A stretch of DNA of 64,000 nt from Pseudomonas huaxiensis (GTDB lineage: Bacteria > Pseudomonadota > Gammaproteobacteria > Pseudomonadales > Pseudomonadaceae): NCBI RefSeq assembly GCF_003231275.1, contig NZ_QKVL01000008.1, positions 1 to 64,000 of the forward strand, read 5' to 3'. The translations under genes were made by a program, and so were the position numbers. Below the pieces are notes generated by a model, which had not been told where the DNA came from, made no database searches, and saw only the letters and a program-made list of their open reading frames with translations. Positions 1 through 8,503 of the stretch are shown in pieces. Within the stretch, counting starts at the first letter, position 1. Each line of letters starts with the position of its first letter.

Positions 1-82
1 CCCAAAGCGGCCGGCCAGTACCGACAGAAACCGACCAAGAGCAGTCTTAACAACTGGCTGCCGAGGTGCGCAGGGCTAATGA

Positions 83-727
83 CTATTGGCCGAAAGCTGC
101 GATAATTGCGCGTGCCTCTAGGACTGCCTGACTGGCGGGGGAAGCTCTAGACGTCAAACCTTGGGCTGCATCCAAGCTTTCTACCTCAAGCTCTTCTAAC
201 TTGAAGTAGTCAAAGGTGTATTGTCCTTTTGCGCTATTTTCAACTATCGCGTATTTAACGAATAGGAAGCGACTAATTTGATGTGACTCCCTGATGAGAT
301 GTCGCTCCCACTCATCAAAATTGGGATGAATAAATAAGTAATTTTCGCCTGTTTTGAGCTTTTGCGTGTCCAGCTTGTCAATAACGAAGTGGTCGTCTTC
401 TCCCTTTATCTCCATGTTGCATCTCTTACAGGAGATTGAGAGATTCCATGGCTCAAAGCAAAAAGGCTTATATTTAGTATTGCCCTTGGGTAGTATATGT
501 TCGCGATCGATCATGAATCTGCCACCCCCTTGTAGAATAACTCTACAGTAGCAGCACGTTTCGCCATGGCGAGCAAGGTGATGTGATCGAATTTTGTTTT
601 TTGCACTCTTGATGTGATCGTTTTTTTCATCCCAAGGTTTCGGCAACGCTAGCGCAGCCTGGATTGCATCTGTTTCATAGGCAGAGAACACTAGGCTGGA
701 AAGCGCTGGCAAGTATGCGTCAACCAT
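83..727 (-). CDS. HNH endonuclease, Septu PtuB-like
   Basis: A 214-residue HNH nuclease, probably the effector of a two-gene defence module. Visible motifs: a CxxC pair at Cys58/Cys61, the HNH core DREHILPK at residues 74-81 with His77 as likely general base, Asn95, and a second CxxC at Cys100/Cys103 followed by Asn104. The two cysteine pairs should bind a structural zinc. The ATG directly follows the TAG stop of the upstream ATPase gene with no intervening base, so the pair is probably translationally coupled. The order ATPase then HNH matches Septu (PtuA/PtuB), where DNA cleavage follows phage sensing. The assignment to Septu rather than another ATPase-HNH pair is inference. Confidence 0.8.
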   Translation of the reverse strand: MVDAYLPALSSLVFSAYETDAIQAALALPKPWDEKNDHIKSAKNKIRSHHLARHGETCCYCRVILQGGGRFMIDREHILPKGNTKYKPFCFEPWNLSISCKRCNMEIKGEDDHFVIDKLDTQKLKTGENYLFIHPNFDEWERHLIRESHQISRFLFVKYAIVENSAKGQYTFDYFKLEELEVESLDAAQGLTSRASPASQAVLEARAIIAAFGQ

Positions 728-1927
728 CTATATTCTATCCTTTCGAACAGACTGGCTTCTTTTTCGTAATTCGACCTTGTCAACGAGCGCGAGCAGTGCG
801 GAGAAAAAACTGGTTTGGGTATCGTCAAAGCTGTGGCTTTGCATTTCCCTGATCAAATTGACAACCTCTACTTTCGTCATCTGATCGCGTTCGTATTGAT
901 TTATCGCTTCCACTATTTTTTCGCTAACGAAGTGGTTTTCAGGTGTAATTACTTCGAAAACTTTCCACAGAATGGCCTCAATTGCACTTGAACCCATGTT
1001 TATCTTGTTTGCCTGAAGGTTACGGGAGTTATCTGACGTGATCTCAAAGACAGATACTAGATCCGGTCGTTCCGTAATTGCACCTGTAACTAGCATTGGG
1101 GAATGAGTGGCTATAACGACAGTCGCACTACGATAACCCAAGGCTGAAAAGATTTTGCCTACATATTCTCTTTGCCAGCTTGGGTGAAGACTGTTCTCAG
1201 GCTCGTCAATTAATACCAGCGAATTTTCTTCTACTGTGTTGGCCAAGAAGATCATAGAGCATATGAGTGATAGCTCCCCTGAACTCGCACCACTCAACTC
1301 AAATTCTGCCCCGTTTTTTTTGGCTAAGTAAACTTCGATGCCGTCGATAATCCCGGTTTGTTTGAGGAATTTTTCGGCGCGTATGACTCCAGAAAACTCA
1401 CGACTTATTGTAAATTCATGGATCGTTCTCGATTGATCAATCCATAAAATGTCGTCGTGATCCCATCGCTCGATGAAGCGCCTTGCACTCATATAGTCCT
1501 CAAGTTCGTCAGCTTTCTTGAAAAGTCGCTGATAATCAGGAATAAGACTTTCAAATCTTGTAACTGACCCCGAGTCAGCTCCCCTGAGCCTAAATCCGAA
1601 GCGCGGTTGATAATGGCAATAATCTAAGATCGAGCTAAGCTGGTAAAATTCTGAGTTTTCTGTGTTAAGCGCCTTTGCGATAGCCTTTTTGATGATTGCT
1701 GCCGGTGCAGTTCCGGTCTGAGTTCCTGGAAATTTATTGACGTTTCTAAGTCTGTTGAGTCGACCATATGGTGTATTTGAAACCACTGTGATTTGTCTTG
1801 AGCTTCGGTTTTTCTTCGCTAGGTCTAGCAAATAAAAGCTTTTGCCCGCCCCATTTGGACCTACTAATAGTGCTACACCGTCATCGCGTCCTGTTTGCTT
1901 ACCGAATTCGAGTTCTGAGAGAGACAT
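728..1927 (-). CDS. AAA/ABC-type ATPase, Septu PtuA-like
   Basis: A 399-residue ATPase of the SMC/OLD-like class. The Walker A motif GPNGAGKS is at residues 23-30, an ABC-signature-like LSGASSGELS at 211-220, Walker B SLVLIDEPENSLHP at 236-249 and the H-loop ATHS at 273-276. The middle region (about 90-200) is helical and lacks recognisable domains. There is no nuclease domain in the chain, unlike OLD proteins, which fits a partner nuclease encoded next door. It heads a two-gene operon with the abutting HNH gene. The low GC compared with the rest of the window suggests horizontal acquisition. In Septu the ATPase is thought to sense or hold the nuclease inactive; that role here is inferred. 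Confidence 0.8.
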   Translation of the reverse strand: MSLSELEFGKQTGRDDGVALLVGPNGAGKSFYLLDLAKKNRSSRQITVVSNTPYGRLNRLRNVNKFPGTQTGTAPAAIIKKAIAKALNTENSEFYQLSSILDYCHYQPRFGFRLRGADSGSVTRFESLIPDYQRLFKKADELEDYMSARRFIERWDHDDILWIDQSRTIHEFTISREFSGVIRAEKFLKQTGIIDGIEVYLAKKNGAEFELSGASSGELSLICSMIFLANTVEENSLVLIDEPENSLHPSWQREYVGKIFSALGYRSATVVIATHSPMLVTGAITERPDLVSVFEITSDNSRNLQANKINMGSSAIEAILWKVFEVITPENHFVSEKIVEAINQYERDQMTKVEVVNLIREMQSHSFDDTQTSFFSALLALVDKVELRKRSQSVRKDRI

Positions 1928-2099
1928 AAAACCTTCGCTATTATTAGTATTCGCTGGCTATTCAATGCTCAGCGAAGACGTCCATGGGCTGATTCAGGTT
2001 GCACAGGACACCATATGGGGTGCGGCTTTCAGTTGGTTAACATTAAAGCTTCTTTCAAAAACCAGAAATTGATCGCCCCGTTAGTAATAGTGCATCCAT

Positions 2100-2918
2100 T
2101 TACGCCTGAGCGCTGTTAAGTAACTTCTCTAGCTCTTCACGCCTCTGCTTTGCATTAAGTCTTTCCACCTTCTGGCTCAGTATGTATTCAATGGCCAGCC
2201 TCAACATCGGAAACAACTTTAGGCATTCTGCTTCTGAGCAACCGTGTAGCCCTTGAGAAAGAAATCCGTATAGTCTCGGGTGCTGCACCAAATCAGATGG
2301 CAGGAAGTCTTCTAGAGCTGTTACCTTATTTGCCATTTTAAGTGTAGGATACGTTCCCCCATGAGTAGACATCCAATCATCGTCTTTTGTGGCCTCTTGA
2401 TAAGCTTCTTCTACCAAATGCTCGAAAATCTTGCGAAGATAAACTATAGAGCCAGCACCTACGCCATGAGAGAAAAGACCTAAAGCTTTGGTGTAACCTT
2501 TCAGATGCTCCTCATTCAAAACTTTACGATAAATCTTTAGGTCTTGTTTTGCAGCGTCAGCAGCGGATGGATACTGACCTATCTTTGTCACGCCATCCTC
2601 TTCATGAATTCTGAAAGCGTAACATGCAATGTGCTGCTTTACCCGAGAGCATCTAGCTTCAATTACGCACATAAAAGGATTTTTAAATTTTGTGCACAAA
2701 TCTTCGCGAATGGGTGACATAGGGGGGTATTCAACGACAAACAAAGTCCTATCCTTGCACTCCACACAATAAGTATCAATTGATCCTGTAAATTTAATTA
2801 GAGCTAACACCTTATCAAAGCTAGTATCGCTCCACTTGTAAGCCTCATACATAGCCACAGATAAGAAAAACTCACTAGGCGTTGGGAAATTATTGTCTGA
2901 CACCTGATCCTGCTCCAT
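2100..2918 (-). CDS. Hypothetical protein with cysteine-rich N-terminal half
   Basis: I do not recognise this 272-residue protein with certainty. The N-terminal half contains Cys51/Cys54 in a CVEC knuckle and further cysteines at 75, 84, 90 and 99, which could form a zinc-binding module. The C-terminal half is helical, contains a run resembling DUF4145-type proteins (YLRKIFEHLVEEAY) and ends in a charged helix. No signal peptide or membrane segment is evident. It lies 172 nt upstream of the ATPase-HNH pair on the same strand and shares its low GC, so it may belong to the same acquired island. Whether it is part of the defence module is open. Confidence 0.65.
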   Translation of the reverse strand: MEQDQVSDNNFPTPSEFFLSVAMYEAYKWSDTSFDKVLALIKFTGSIDTYCVECKDRTLFVVEYPPMSPIREDLCTKFKNPFMCVIEARCSRVKQHIACYAFRIHEEDGVTKIGQYPSAADAAKQDLKIYRKVLNEEHLKGYTKALGLFSHGVGAGSIVYLRKIFEHLVEEAYQEATKDDDWMSTHGGTYPTLKMANKVTALEDFLPSDLVQHPRLYGFLSQGLHGCSEAECLKLFPMLRLAIEYILSQKVERLNAKQRREELEKLLNSAQA

Positions 2919-3184
2919 GCTATGTGGTCATGAAGGCATTTTGCCATAGGCCAGCTATGCTTTCCTAGAGGTAAAGAAAAGCCCCAGCTTGTGAGGATCG
3001 TGCAGCATCAAACGGCATCGTGCCGTACCGATCTTACCGTGCTTAAGGGCGGCCATAGCCGCGAGTGAACTGCATACTCTACCTACCAAAAGGGCAATTA
3101 AACTGGAACACTGAATTATCCTTAATTTTCAGGACGCCTTCGACTGGTCCCTTTTGGCTGTTAGCCTTCCTCAGCGGGTCGAAC

Positions 3185-3307
3185 GAGAAAAGGGGACAAC
3201 GAGAAAAGGGGACAGATTTATTTTTTGGAGAAAAGTGGAAGGAGAAAAGGGGACGGATTTATTTTTCGGTAGCGCGAGACTTGAAAATAAATCTGTCCCC
3301 TTTTCTC
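3185..3307. repeat. Cluster of GAGAAAAGGGGACAGATTTA-type repeats
   Basis: Copies of a motif beginning GAGAAAAGGGGACAGATT lie at 3201-3226 and 3242-3266 (one substitution), a truncated copy starts at 3185, and an inverted copy lies at 3284-3307. The inverted copy can pair with either complete forward copy to form a long hairpin. This A/T-flanked GGGGACAG motif recurs in bacterial intergenic regions near Y1/REP-associated transposases. No transposase is present here. The rest of the 2919-3327 gap shows no convincing gene. Confidence 0.75.
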
Positions 3308-3327
3308 TTCTAAACGAGCTGTGTGAT

Positions 3328-3993
3328 TCAGGCAGTTTTCAGAATGTTTGCGGCCTCTTTTACGCGCCCAACTTGGATCATTTGAAAAAGCCCGCGTTCA
3401 ATGTCAACGACACGAGCCGTCGGCAGGTAAGTTTGAGCGATATAAGCGAGATGTTCGCACCACCTCTCATAAGCATTCGAATTCCCTTTGTTGGTGGGAA
3501 TGCTTGTTTTGTCTTCTTTAATCGCCGCTAACACAGTGTCGTTGTGGATTTGGTGGATTTTCATGATCTGCCTATCCAGTGTCGCGGAATTCACCGGATC
3601 TAGATACATACGGACCTTGCTTACAAACGAGACCTTAGAAAATTGAGGCAGTCCCAGTTTAGCGATTTCGTAGAGTGTCGGACGAGCGTGATTTGTGAAC
3701 AGCTCTGAGGCTTTTTCAAGTTGGTTATTTGTTACCGCAGCCCTGAAGCTCTCTGCGCGAATAAGGGCAAGCCCTCCCATTTGCGCAAAGCCCCAGTAAA
3801 GAATATTCGACAGGCCGTCTTTAACGTCTTTAGATGAAGGACTGAGCAATTGTTTCCGGATTCGAGCTTCAAGCTGGCACATGGAAAGCCCAATGACAGG
3901 AGTTTGTGTGGCGAAGTCAAAATGGGCCGTCGGGAAAGAATATGCACTTACAGCGTTATTCAAATCTCTAGCTTGAGCGGTACAAAGAGACAT
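3328..3993 (-). CDS. Hypothetical protein, possibly OGG-glycosylase-like fold
   Basis: A 221-residue protein not confidently recognised. The segment FVSKVRMYLDP (residues 123-133) followed by TLDRQIMKI (138-146) resembles the core helix pattern of 8-oxoguanine glycosylase-fold proteins (F-x-S-K ... D-P ... L-D-x-x-I) found in some accessory regions; this match is by eye. No signal peptide or membrane helix is seen. The start is the ATG at 3993, preceded by AGGAG at suitable spacing; an in-frame TTG lies directly before it. AT-rich composition and flanking repeats suggest acquisition. It is monocistronic, with non-coding DNA on both sides. Confidence 0.6.
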   Translation of the reverse strand: MSLCTAQARDLNNAVSAYSFPTAHFDFATQTPVIGLSMCQLEARIRKQLLSPSSKDVKDGLSNILYWGFAQMGGLALIRAESFRAAVTNNQLEKASELFTNHARPTLYEIAKLGLPQFSKVSFVSKVRMYLDPVNSATLDRQIMKIHQIHNDTVLAAIKEDKTSIPTNKGNSNAYERWCEHLAYIAQTYLPTARVVDIERGLFQMIQVGRVKEAANILKTA

Positions 3994-4387
3994 CAATTGC
4001 TCCTTTCGTGCTTGGGAATTCTAGTGCCAAAGCCCTTATAGGTAACATAGCAGCAAGGCCAATTGCCACTACTTGGGCGACAACAGCTGCCTCAAGGCTC
4101 AAAAGGAGCAGGCATCGAAGTCTTCCTCTTATGGCCGTAGTCGCTCACGCTGGGCAGCAAGGAGTGGGTAGCTGCCAAAAACGAGCGGCAGCTAATGGCC
4201 GATTGCTGCCCTCGGCGAGAGACCGCCATGGGTCGATAGCAGTCAAAAAAGACCGAGCCAGCTCTAACGCCTCCACCTCCGTTACAGCAACCACCTGCAA
4301 AACACCAAACCCATTACTAAGCCCCGCGTCCTTCTGCAAGCCCCTTCGAACACCGCAACTCGCGAGCATTCGCGAACTATTGAAACC
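3994..4387. other. Intergenic stretch without a convincing gene
   Basis: About 390 bp with no ORF showing protein-like composition. The SD and start for the preceding minus-strand gene lie at the left end. A short imperfect dyad, GGCAGC and GCTGCC flanking TAATGGCCGATT, lies near 4190-4215. The right part, before the 3' end of the next gene, is C/A-rich and unstructured. Confidence 0.5.
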
Positions 4388-5401
4388 TCACCCCAAGCTC
4401 TCTTTACTCTCACGACTCGACCACCAAAACCCAAACAACACCAACCCCTCCACCGGCTCATAAAACATCATCACCAAATCCGCCCCCCAACTCTGGTAGT
4501 GATACGCAGGCACGCTAGCCACATGGTGGAACGGATTACCCGCAGGACTACACGGATACCCCGCCGTAATCCCGCTCTTCTCACATTCCGCATAAGCCAG
4601 CGTCAGGCTGGACACCGGAAACTTCATGAAGTCCGCCACACCGCCAATCTGCTCGACGAACGCCACCCGCTCGACCCGGTGCAGCGGCACGTTCTCCGCC
4701 AGGTCCGATGGGCAAAGCAGCACCCCTGATTCGTGATACTTCTTTCGCGCCGCCTCATAAGCCGCTTTCTGGTCAGCGTAATGCGCCAGCAAACTTTCCC
4801 GCGCTTCGACATACGGATCAGCAAGGTGCTCATTATCCGGATGCAGGAAGAAGTAACGCGGATCGCCCATCAGTCGGTAGCGTCCTTCCTCGACCTTGAA
4901 ACCAATCCAGTTGGTGTGCAAAAGCGGGGAGTGCCACGGGGTGTCTTCGGTCGCCTGGCCAACGTACTCATGCTCGGTGGGCTCCAGCGGCCCCAACATC
5001 GTCAGATAGCCTGACCACTCGGGGTTCACCACACTCAGATCAATGCCGAAAAACGGCTGCAAGTGCTCGATGAGGTCGGCCTGATCGTCCACGAACACCG
5101 TCTCCGGGTCGGGGAACGGGTACAGGCCATAAGGGACGTTTCGGTAGTCCGGCCAGTACTTCGCTACTTCTCGAAGTACACCCATGGCCTCCCGGTCTGC
5201 ACTCAAGCCTTCCTTGTAAACCTTCAACAGGGCCTGCGCGGCCTCGAAATGTTCGGGGCTGAGTTGCGCCAGGTCATCCGCGTTGACGGTGTAGCCAGAA
5301 CACTCCTGCATCGACAGTACGATCGCGCGTAAACATCTAGCGGACGCCCGATGGTCATGGACGAGGACGTCCTTGTACTTGAGAAAGGGGGATTCGCTCA
5401 T
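4388..5401 (-). CDS. Hypothetical protein
   Basis: A 337-residue cytoplasmic-looking protein that I cannot assign to a family. It is rich in aromatic residues and acidic patches. It contains a helical coiled segment near residues 210-235 (HYADQKAAYEAARKKYHE) and a C-terminal part with an aromatic tail (LVLFGFWWSS). The layout, with WIGFKV, a PYPCSPAG-like loop and many tryptophans, is reminiscent of SMI1/DUF1963-type immunity or binding proteins, but this is only an impression. There is no signal peptide or membrane segment. The gene is alone, between non-coding DNA and a palindromic repeat element. Confidence 0.6.
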   Translation of the reverse strand: MSESPFLKYKDVLVHDHRASARCLRAIVLSMQECSGYTVNADDLAQLSPEHFEAAQALLKVYKEGLSADREAMGVLREVAKYWPDYRNVPYGLYPFPDPETVFVDDQADLIEHLQPFFGIDLSVVNPEWSGYLTMLGPLEPTEHEYVGQATEDTPWHSPLLHTNWIGFKVEEGRYRLMGDPRYFFLHPDNEHLADPYVEARESLLAHYADQKAAYEAARKKYHESGVLLCPSDLAENVPLHRVERVAFVEQIGGVADFMKFPVSSLTLAYAECEKSGITAGYPCSPAGNPFHHVASVPAYHYQSWGADLVMMFYEPVEGLVLFGFWWSSRESKESLG

Positions 5402-5442
5402 CGTTGGTCGTCCTTAGCCGAGATTTTCTTAGTTAAGCAAAA

Positions 5443-5654
5443 CGGCACCCCGAAGGATAATGCCAGTCAGTTAAACCAATTGGGGCCGCTTTGCGGCCCT
5501 TCGCGACGGTTCGGCGCTCCGACAAGCTCGCTCCCACATAACCTGCACCTTGGCCAGGATCCTGTGGGAGCGAGCTTGCTCGCGAATGGCTGCAAAGCAG
5601 CCCCAAAATAGGCGCCAAAACGCTAACTGACTGGCATTACCCCAAAGGGTGCCG
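5443..5654. repeat. 212-bp palindromic MITE-like element carrying REP arms
   Basis: The ends form an interrupted inverted repeat. CGGCACCC (5443-5450) plus AATGCCAGTCAGTTA (5459-5473) on the left are matched exactly by TAACTGACTGGCATT (5624-5638) plus GGGTGCCG (5647-5654) on the right, with equal 8-nt interruptions. Inside are a GGGCCGC/GCGGCCC hairpin and paired REP arms (AAGCTCGCTCCCACA near 5524 and TGTGGGAGCGAGCTT near 5563). No coding capacity is seen, and no clear target duplication flanks it. Confidence 0.75.
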
Positions 5655-5678
5655 CTATGCCTTACACACCAAGCAGTT

Positions 5679-6707
5679 TTACGACGCAGCTACAACCGCC
5701 GCCTGAGCAGCCTGTGCCTCCGCCGCCGCCCGCGCATTCTGCCGCGCCATGCCGCTGGCATAGAGCTTGTCCAGCTCGGCTTCACCACGCGCAATCAGCT
5801 CTTCCTGAGACTGGGCAATTTTCTTTACTACGAAGTAGTGCAGGGCGGTGAGTGCTGCGTAGCCGACGATGAGCGCGGTGACGATGTCGTCACTGCGGCG
5901 TTGCGTCATCATGAACGCGAAGGCCGCCAGGTAGATCAGGCCGCCGCCGTAGGTCAGCAGGGCTTCGATCTTGTGCGAGCCCGGCACGACGTTCTTGGTG
6001 TAGATGCCGCCATTGCCGTTCCAGTTGATCCAGCCCGCCCAGACCAGCGGCGACATCAGCGCGAACAGCGGGAACATCGCCCAGCCGAAGACCACCAGGA
6101 TGCCGCCCCAGACCAGCGAGGCCACGGGGTGGTATTTGGTGCCGGTGTCGACGAATTTCTTGCTGGTGGAGTAGTTGATGTCGAGGAAGCTGCGGCCTTT
6201 CCAGCTCATGGTGCCGAAGATGTGGCCAGGGCGCGCCTGCAGGTTGCCGTTGCCGGAGTAGGTCACGTCGGTGTCACGGTTGATGTCGTACAGCCAGGTG
6301 TTGTGGCTGACCTGTACGTCATGGCTGGTGTGGCTTTCCAGGTTGCCGAAGGCGTTCTGCTGGACGGTGGTGTTGCTGAACACGGTGTGGTTGGTTCTGG
6401 TGTCCAGCACGCGGCCGACCAGCAGTTGCATGTCGTCCAGGGCATTGGCGCTGTCGCCGAACACGGTGCGCCCGGATTTGCCCCGCTGCCAGATCGAAAA
6501 ACCGACGTAGCCGATCGCGGCGCCGATGGCCAGCCAAGGCCAGCGGTAGGAGGTGACGATTTCGATGTTGTACATCAGATCGATTTCGGACTCATAGATG
6601 AACCAGAAGGCCGCCAAAGCACCCGCGCCGGCGAAGGCCAGCGCCGATTTGCGCTTGAATGCCGCGTAGCCGGCAGCGACCGTCAGCAGAAAGATGATAA
6701 AGCTCAC
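5679..6707 (-). CDS. Membrane protein of unknown function
   Basis: A 342-residue inner-membrane protein. Hydrophobic segments are visible at about residues 2-16, 24-37, 55-72, 195-225 and 250-290. Between the N-terminal and central membrane segments lies a roughly 110-residue polar region (about 75-190) with features of a beta-rich soluble domain (HTVFSNTTVQQN, HDVQVSHNTWLYDI). The C-terminus is an Ala/Gln-rich helix (AAAEAQAAQAAVVAA). I do not recognise the family. It stands alone on the minus strand, 146 nt downstream of the FecR gene of cassette A, without an obvious link to it. Confidence 0.7.
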   Translation of the reverse strand: MSFIIFLLTVAAGYAAFKRKSALAFAGAGALAAFWFIYESEIDLMYNIEIVTSYRWPWLAIGAAIGYVGFSIWQRGKSGRTVFGDSANALDDMQLLVGRVLDTRTNHTVFSNTTVQQNAFGNLESHTSHDVQVSHNTWLYDINRDTDVTYSGNGNLQARPGHIFGTMSWKGRSFLDINYSTSKKFVDTGTKYHPVASLVWGGILVVFGWAMFPLFALMSPLVWAGWINWNGNGGIYTKNVVPGSHKIEALLTYGGGLIYLAAFAFMMTQRRSDDIVTALIVGYAALTALHYFVVKKIAQSQEELIARGEAELDKLYASGMARQNARAAAEAQAAQAAVVAAS

Positions 6708-6853
6708 TTCGTATCCTCGTATTGGTAAGACCGTTTCCGGTTCGGCGACAAGATACCGGCGCCAAGGACCTGAGGCGAGTGAAAGTTGCAGTTTGCCATC
6801 ATTGCGGGATGGCTCTGGGGCGGGGCTTTGCGCTTTCAGGGTGAAGGGCGTCG

Positions 6854-7807
6854 TTAGTTGGCCGCGACAAGGCGGGTCCAGTAACGGGTATAGCGCTCGA
6901 CACGCACCGGCAGGGCGCGGGCGATGACGCCGAGGGCCATGCCGATATCGTCCAGCGGGTAACTGCCGGACACCTTCAGGTGGCCGATTTCTGCCGCGCA
7001 GCCGAGGTAGCCGCTGCGGTAGCGCTGCAGTTCGGCGAGCAGGCGGTCGAGGCGCCAGCCGTCCACTACCAGGCGGCCACGGGTCCAGTTCTCCGCCTCG
7101 CGGGAGGAGGTATCGGAGGTGGTCAGGCGGGTGTCGCTGAAGTGCGCCGAGTGGCCCGCCTGAATCACTTGCTCTGCGCCGGTCGTCTGGCGCGGTCGCA
7201 CGGCGACGGCGTGTTCGAATACGTCGAGGCGGGTCTGGCGGTCTTCCTGGCGGACGCTGAAGCGGGTGCCGAGAGCGCGCATGTCGCCTTCGGCGCTGCG
7301 CACGATCAACGGGCGCGGATCGCTGCCGGTGGCGAGGTGGATTGCTCCGGCCCGGAGGATCAGCAGGCGGGTGCCCGTGTCGAAGCGCAGGTCCACGGCG
7401 GAGGCGGTGTCGAGGGTCAGGCGGGTGCCGTCGGCGAGGATTTCGCTGCGCCGCTCGCCAGTTGCGGTGCGCCGGTCAGCCAGCCAAATGCCGGACTCGC
7501 GGTAGCCACCCCAGCCCACCGCTCCCAGTCCAACACCCATAAGGAGGCCTTTGAGCAGGGTGCGCCGGTCCACGCCGGGGGCTTGTCGCGTGACCTTGTC
7601 CAGCACCCGATAAGCCAGCGGCCGCGGCACGGTGCCCATCTGCGATTGCAACAGGTTCAGGCGCTCCCAGGCCCATTGATGACTGGGGTGTTCGTGGTGC
7701 CAGGCCAGCCATTGCGCCTGGATATCCGGGTTGTCGGGGCTGGCGCCCATCCGCGCGAACCACTGTGAGGCGTCGCGCAGGGCCTGGCGTTCGCGGGGGC
7801 TGGTCAC
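6854..7807 (-). CDS. FecR-family anti-sigma factor (cassette A)
   Basis: An inner-membrane sigma regulator of 317 residues. The N-terminal DUF4880 region (about 10-50, with QWFARM and WLAWHHEHP) should bind the partner sigma. A single hydrophobic segment lies at about 83-101, preceded by an RRTLLKG twin-arginine-like motif. The periplasmic FecR domain starts around GERRSEILADGT (117-128). The C-terminal ~80 residues (LKVSGSYPLDDI) should contact the receptor's signalling domain. I chose the GTG at 7807 because it overlaps the sigma stop as GTGA, the arrangement also seen in cassettes B and C; an ATG at 7837 would give a longer overlap. Confidence 0.9.
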   Translation of the reverse strand: MTSPRERQALRDASQWFARMGASPDNPDIQAQWLAWHHEHPSHQWAWERLNLLQSQMGTVPRPLAYRVLDKVTRQAPGVDRRTLLKGLLMGVGLGAVGWGGYRESGIWLADRRTATGERRSEILADGTRLTLDTASAVDLRFDTGTRLLILRAGAIHLATGSDPRPLIVRSAEGDMRALGTRFSVRQEDRQTRLDVFEHAVAVRPRQTTGAEQVIQAGHSAHFSDTRLTTSDTSSREAENWTRGRLVVDGWRLDRLLAELQRYRSGYLGCAAEIGHLKVSGSYPLDDIGMALGVIARALPVRVERYTRYWTRLVAAN

Positions 7808-8322
7808 TCGGCGGATTCCAGGGCGAACAGCAGGCAATGTTCGGTGGCGCGGGCGATGTACTTGGTCACCGAACTGACCGAGACATTCAATTGCGCGGCG
7901 ATCTGCGGGTAGGTCAGGCCCTGCAATTGCGACAGCAGGAATGCCGTCTTGGCCTTCACGCCGAGGCTGCTAAGCATGCGGTCGAGGGCCTGCAAGGTCT
8001 GCAGCATCCCCAGCCGTTCCTCGGGAGACAGATCGTAGTGCTCCGGCTGTTCGGCGAGGACTTCCAGGTAGGCGCGCTCCACCGACTGGCGACGGAAGCT
8101 GTCGATCATCACCCGCCGCGCGATGGTCAGCAGAAAGCTCCGCGGCTCTTTGAGGCTGGCCGCCACAGGGCTGCGCTGTTCGGCCAGGAGGACGCGGATG
8201 AAGGTGTCCTGGGCCAGGTCAGCGGCCTGCTGCGAGCAGCCGGTGTTTTGGCGCAACCAACTGACCAGCCACGGCTGATGGCGGGAGTACAGCTCTGCGA
8301 CGGGGTTGAGGGGATAGGCCAT
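7804..8322 (-). CDS. ECF sigma factor, FecI family (cassette A)
   Basis: A 172-residue iron-starvation sigma factor. Region 2 is visible as AADLAQDTFIRVLL. Region 4 carries the helix-turn-helix LTYPQIAAQLNVSVSSVTKYI near the C-terminus. It should direct RNA polymerase to the divergent receptor gene at 8504 when its anti-sigma FecR, encoded by the overlapping downstream gene, is activated. The ATG at 8322 gives a family-typical length; an upstream ORF extension reaches 8631 but would overlap the receptor's upstream region and is unlikely. A Fur-box-like sequence sits about 20 nt upstream. Confidence 0.9.
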   Translation of the reverse strand: MAYPLNPVAELYSRHQPWLVSWLRQNTGCSQQAADLAQDTFIRVLLAEQRSPVAASLKEPRSFLLTIARRVMIDSFRRQSVERAYLEVLAEQPEHYDLSPEERLGMLQTLQALDRMLSSLGVKAKTAFLLSQLQGLTYPQIAAQLNVSVSSVTKYIARATEHCLLFALESAE

Positions 8323-8340
8323 GGTGACGGGGAATGCATG

Positions 8341-8359
8341 AATGGGAATGAGTCGCAAT
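8341..8359 (-). promoter_or_regulatory. Fur-box-like site upstream of sigma A
   Basis: AATGGGAATGAGTCGCAAT (minus-strand reading ATTGCGACTCATTCCCATT) resembles a Fur operator, with partial matches to the GATAATGATAATCATTATC consensus. It is placed 19 nt before the sigma start, where Fur repression under iron sufficiency would be expected. Confidence 0.5.
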
Positions 8360-8412
8360 ATATGTAAACTTGCCGCCTCCGGCAATCGCTTCGAGGAGGC
8401 GAAGCCGTGATT

Positions 8413-8438
8413 GAAAAAATTTCGCGGGGCATTGTCGG
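8413..8438 (+). promoter_or_regulatory. Candidate ECF promoter for receptor A
   Basis: GAAAAAATTTCGCGGGGC followed by ATTGTCGG lies about 65 nt before the receptor ATG. An A/T tract followed by a G-rich block recurs upstream of receptors B, C and E, and less clearly D and F, so it is a candidate FecI-type -35/-10 region. Function is inferred from position and recurrence only. Confidence 0.45.
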
Positions 8439-8503
8439 TTTCCGTCCAGGTGCGCGACTGCACTACAGAACTTGAAAAAAACACTTGGGCATCAGGAGAC
8501 ACC

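Noticed and set aside
3065..3531. Two overlapping plus-strand ORFs covering the GGGGACAG repeats
   Set aside because: They translate the repeats themselves (EKRGQREKGTD-like) and run into the gene at 3328-3993 on the other strand.
4008..4463. 151-codon plus-strand ORF in the 4 kb region
   Set aside because: Ser/Ala/Arg/Thr-rich low-complexity translation, no SD, and it overlaps the 3' end of the real minus-strand gene.
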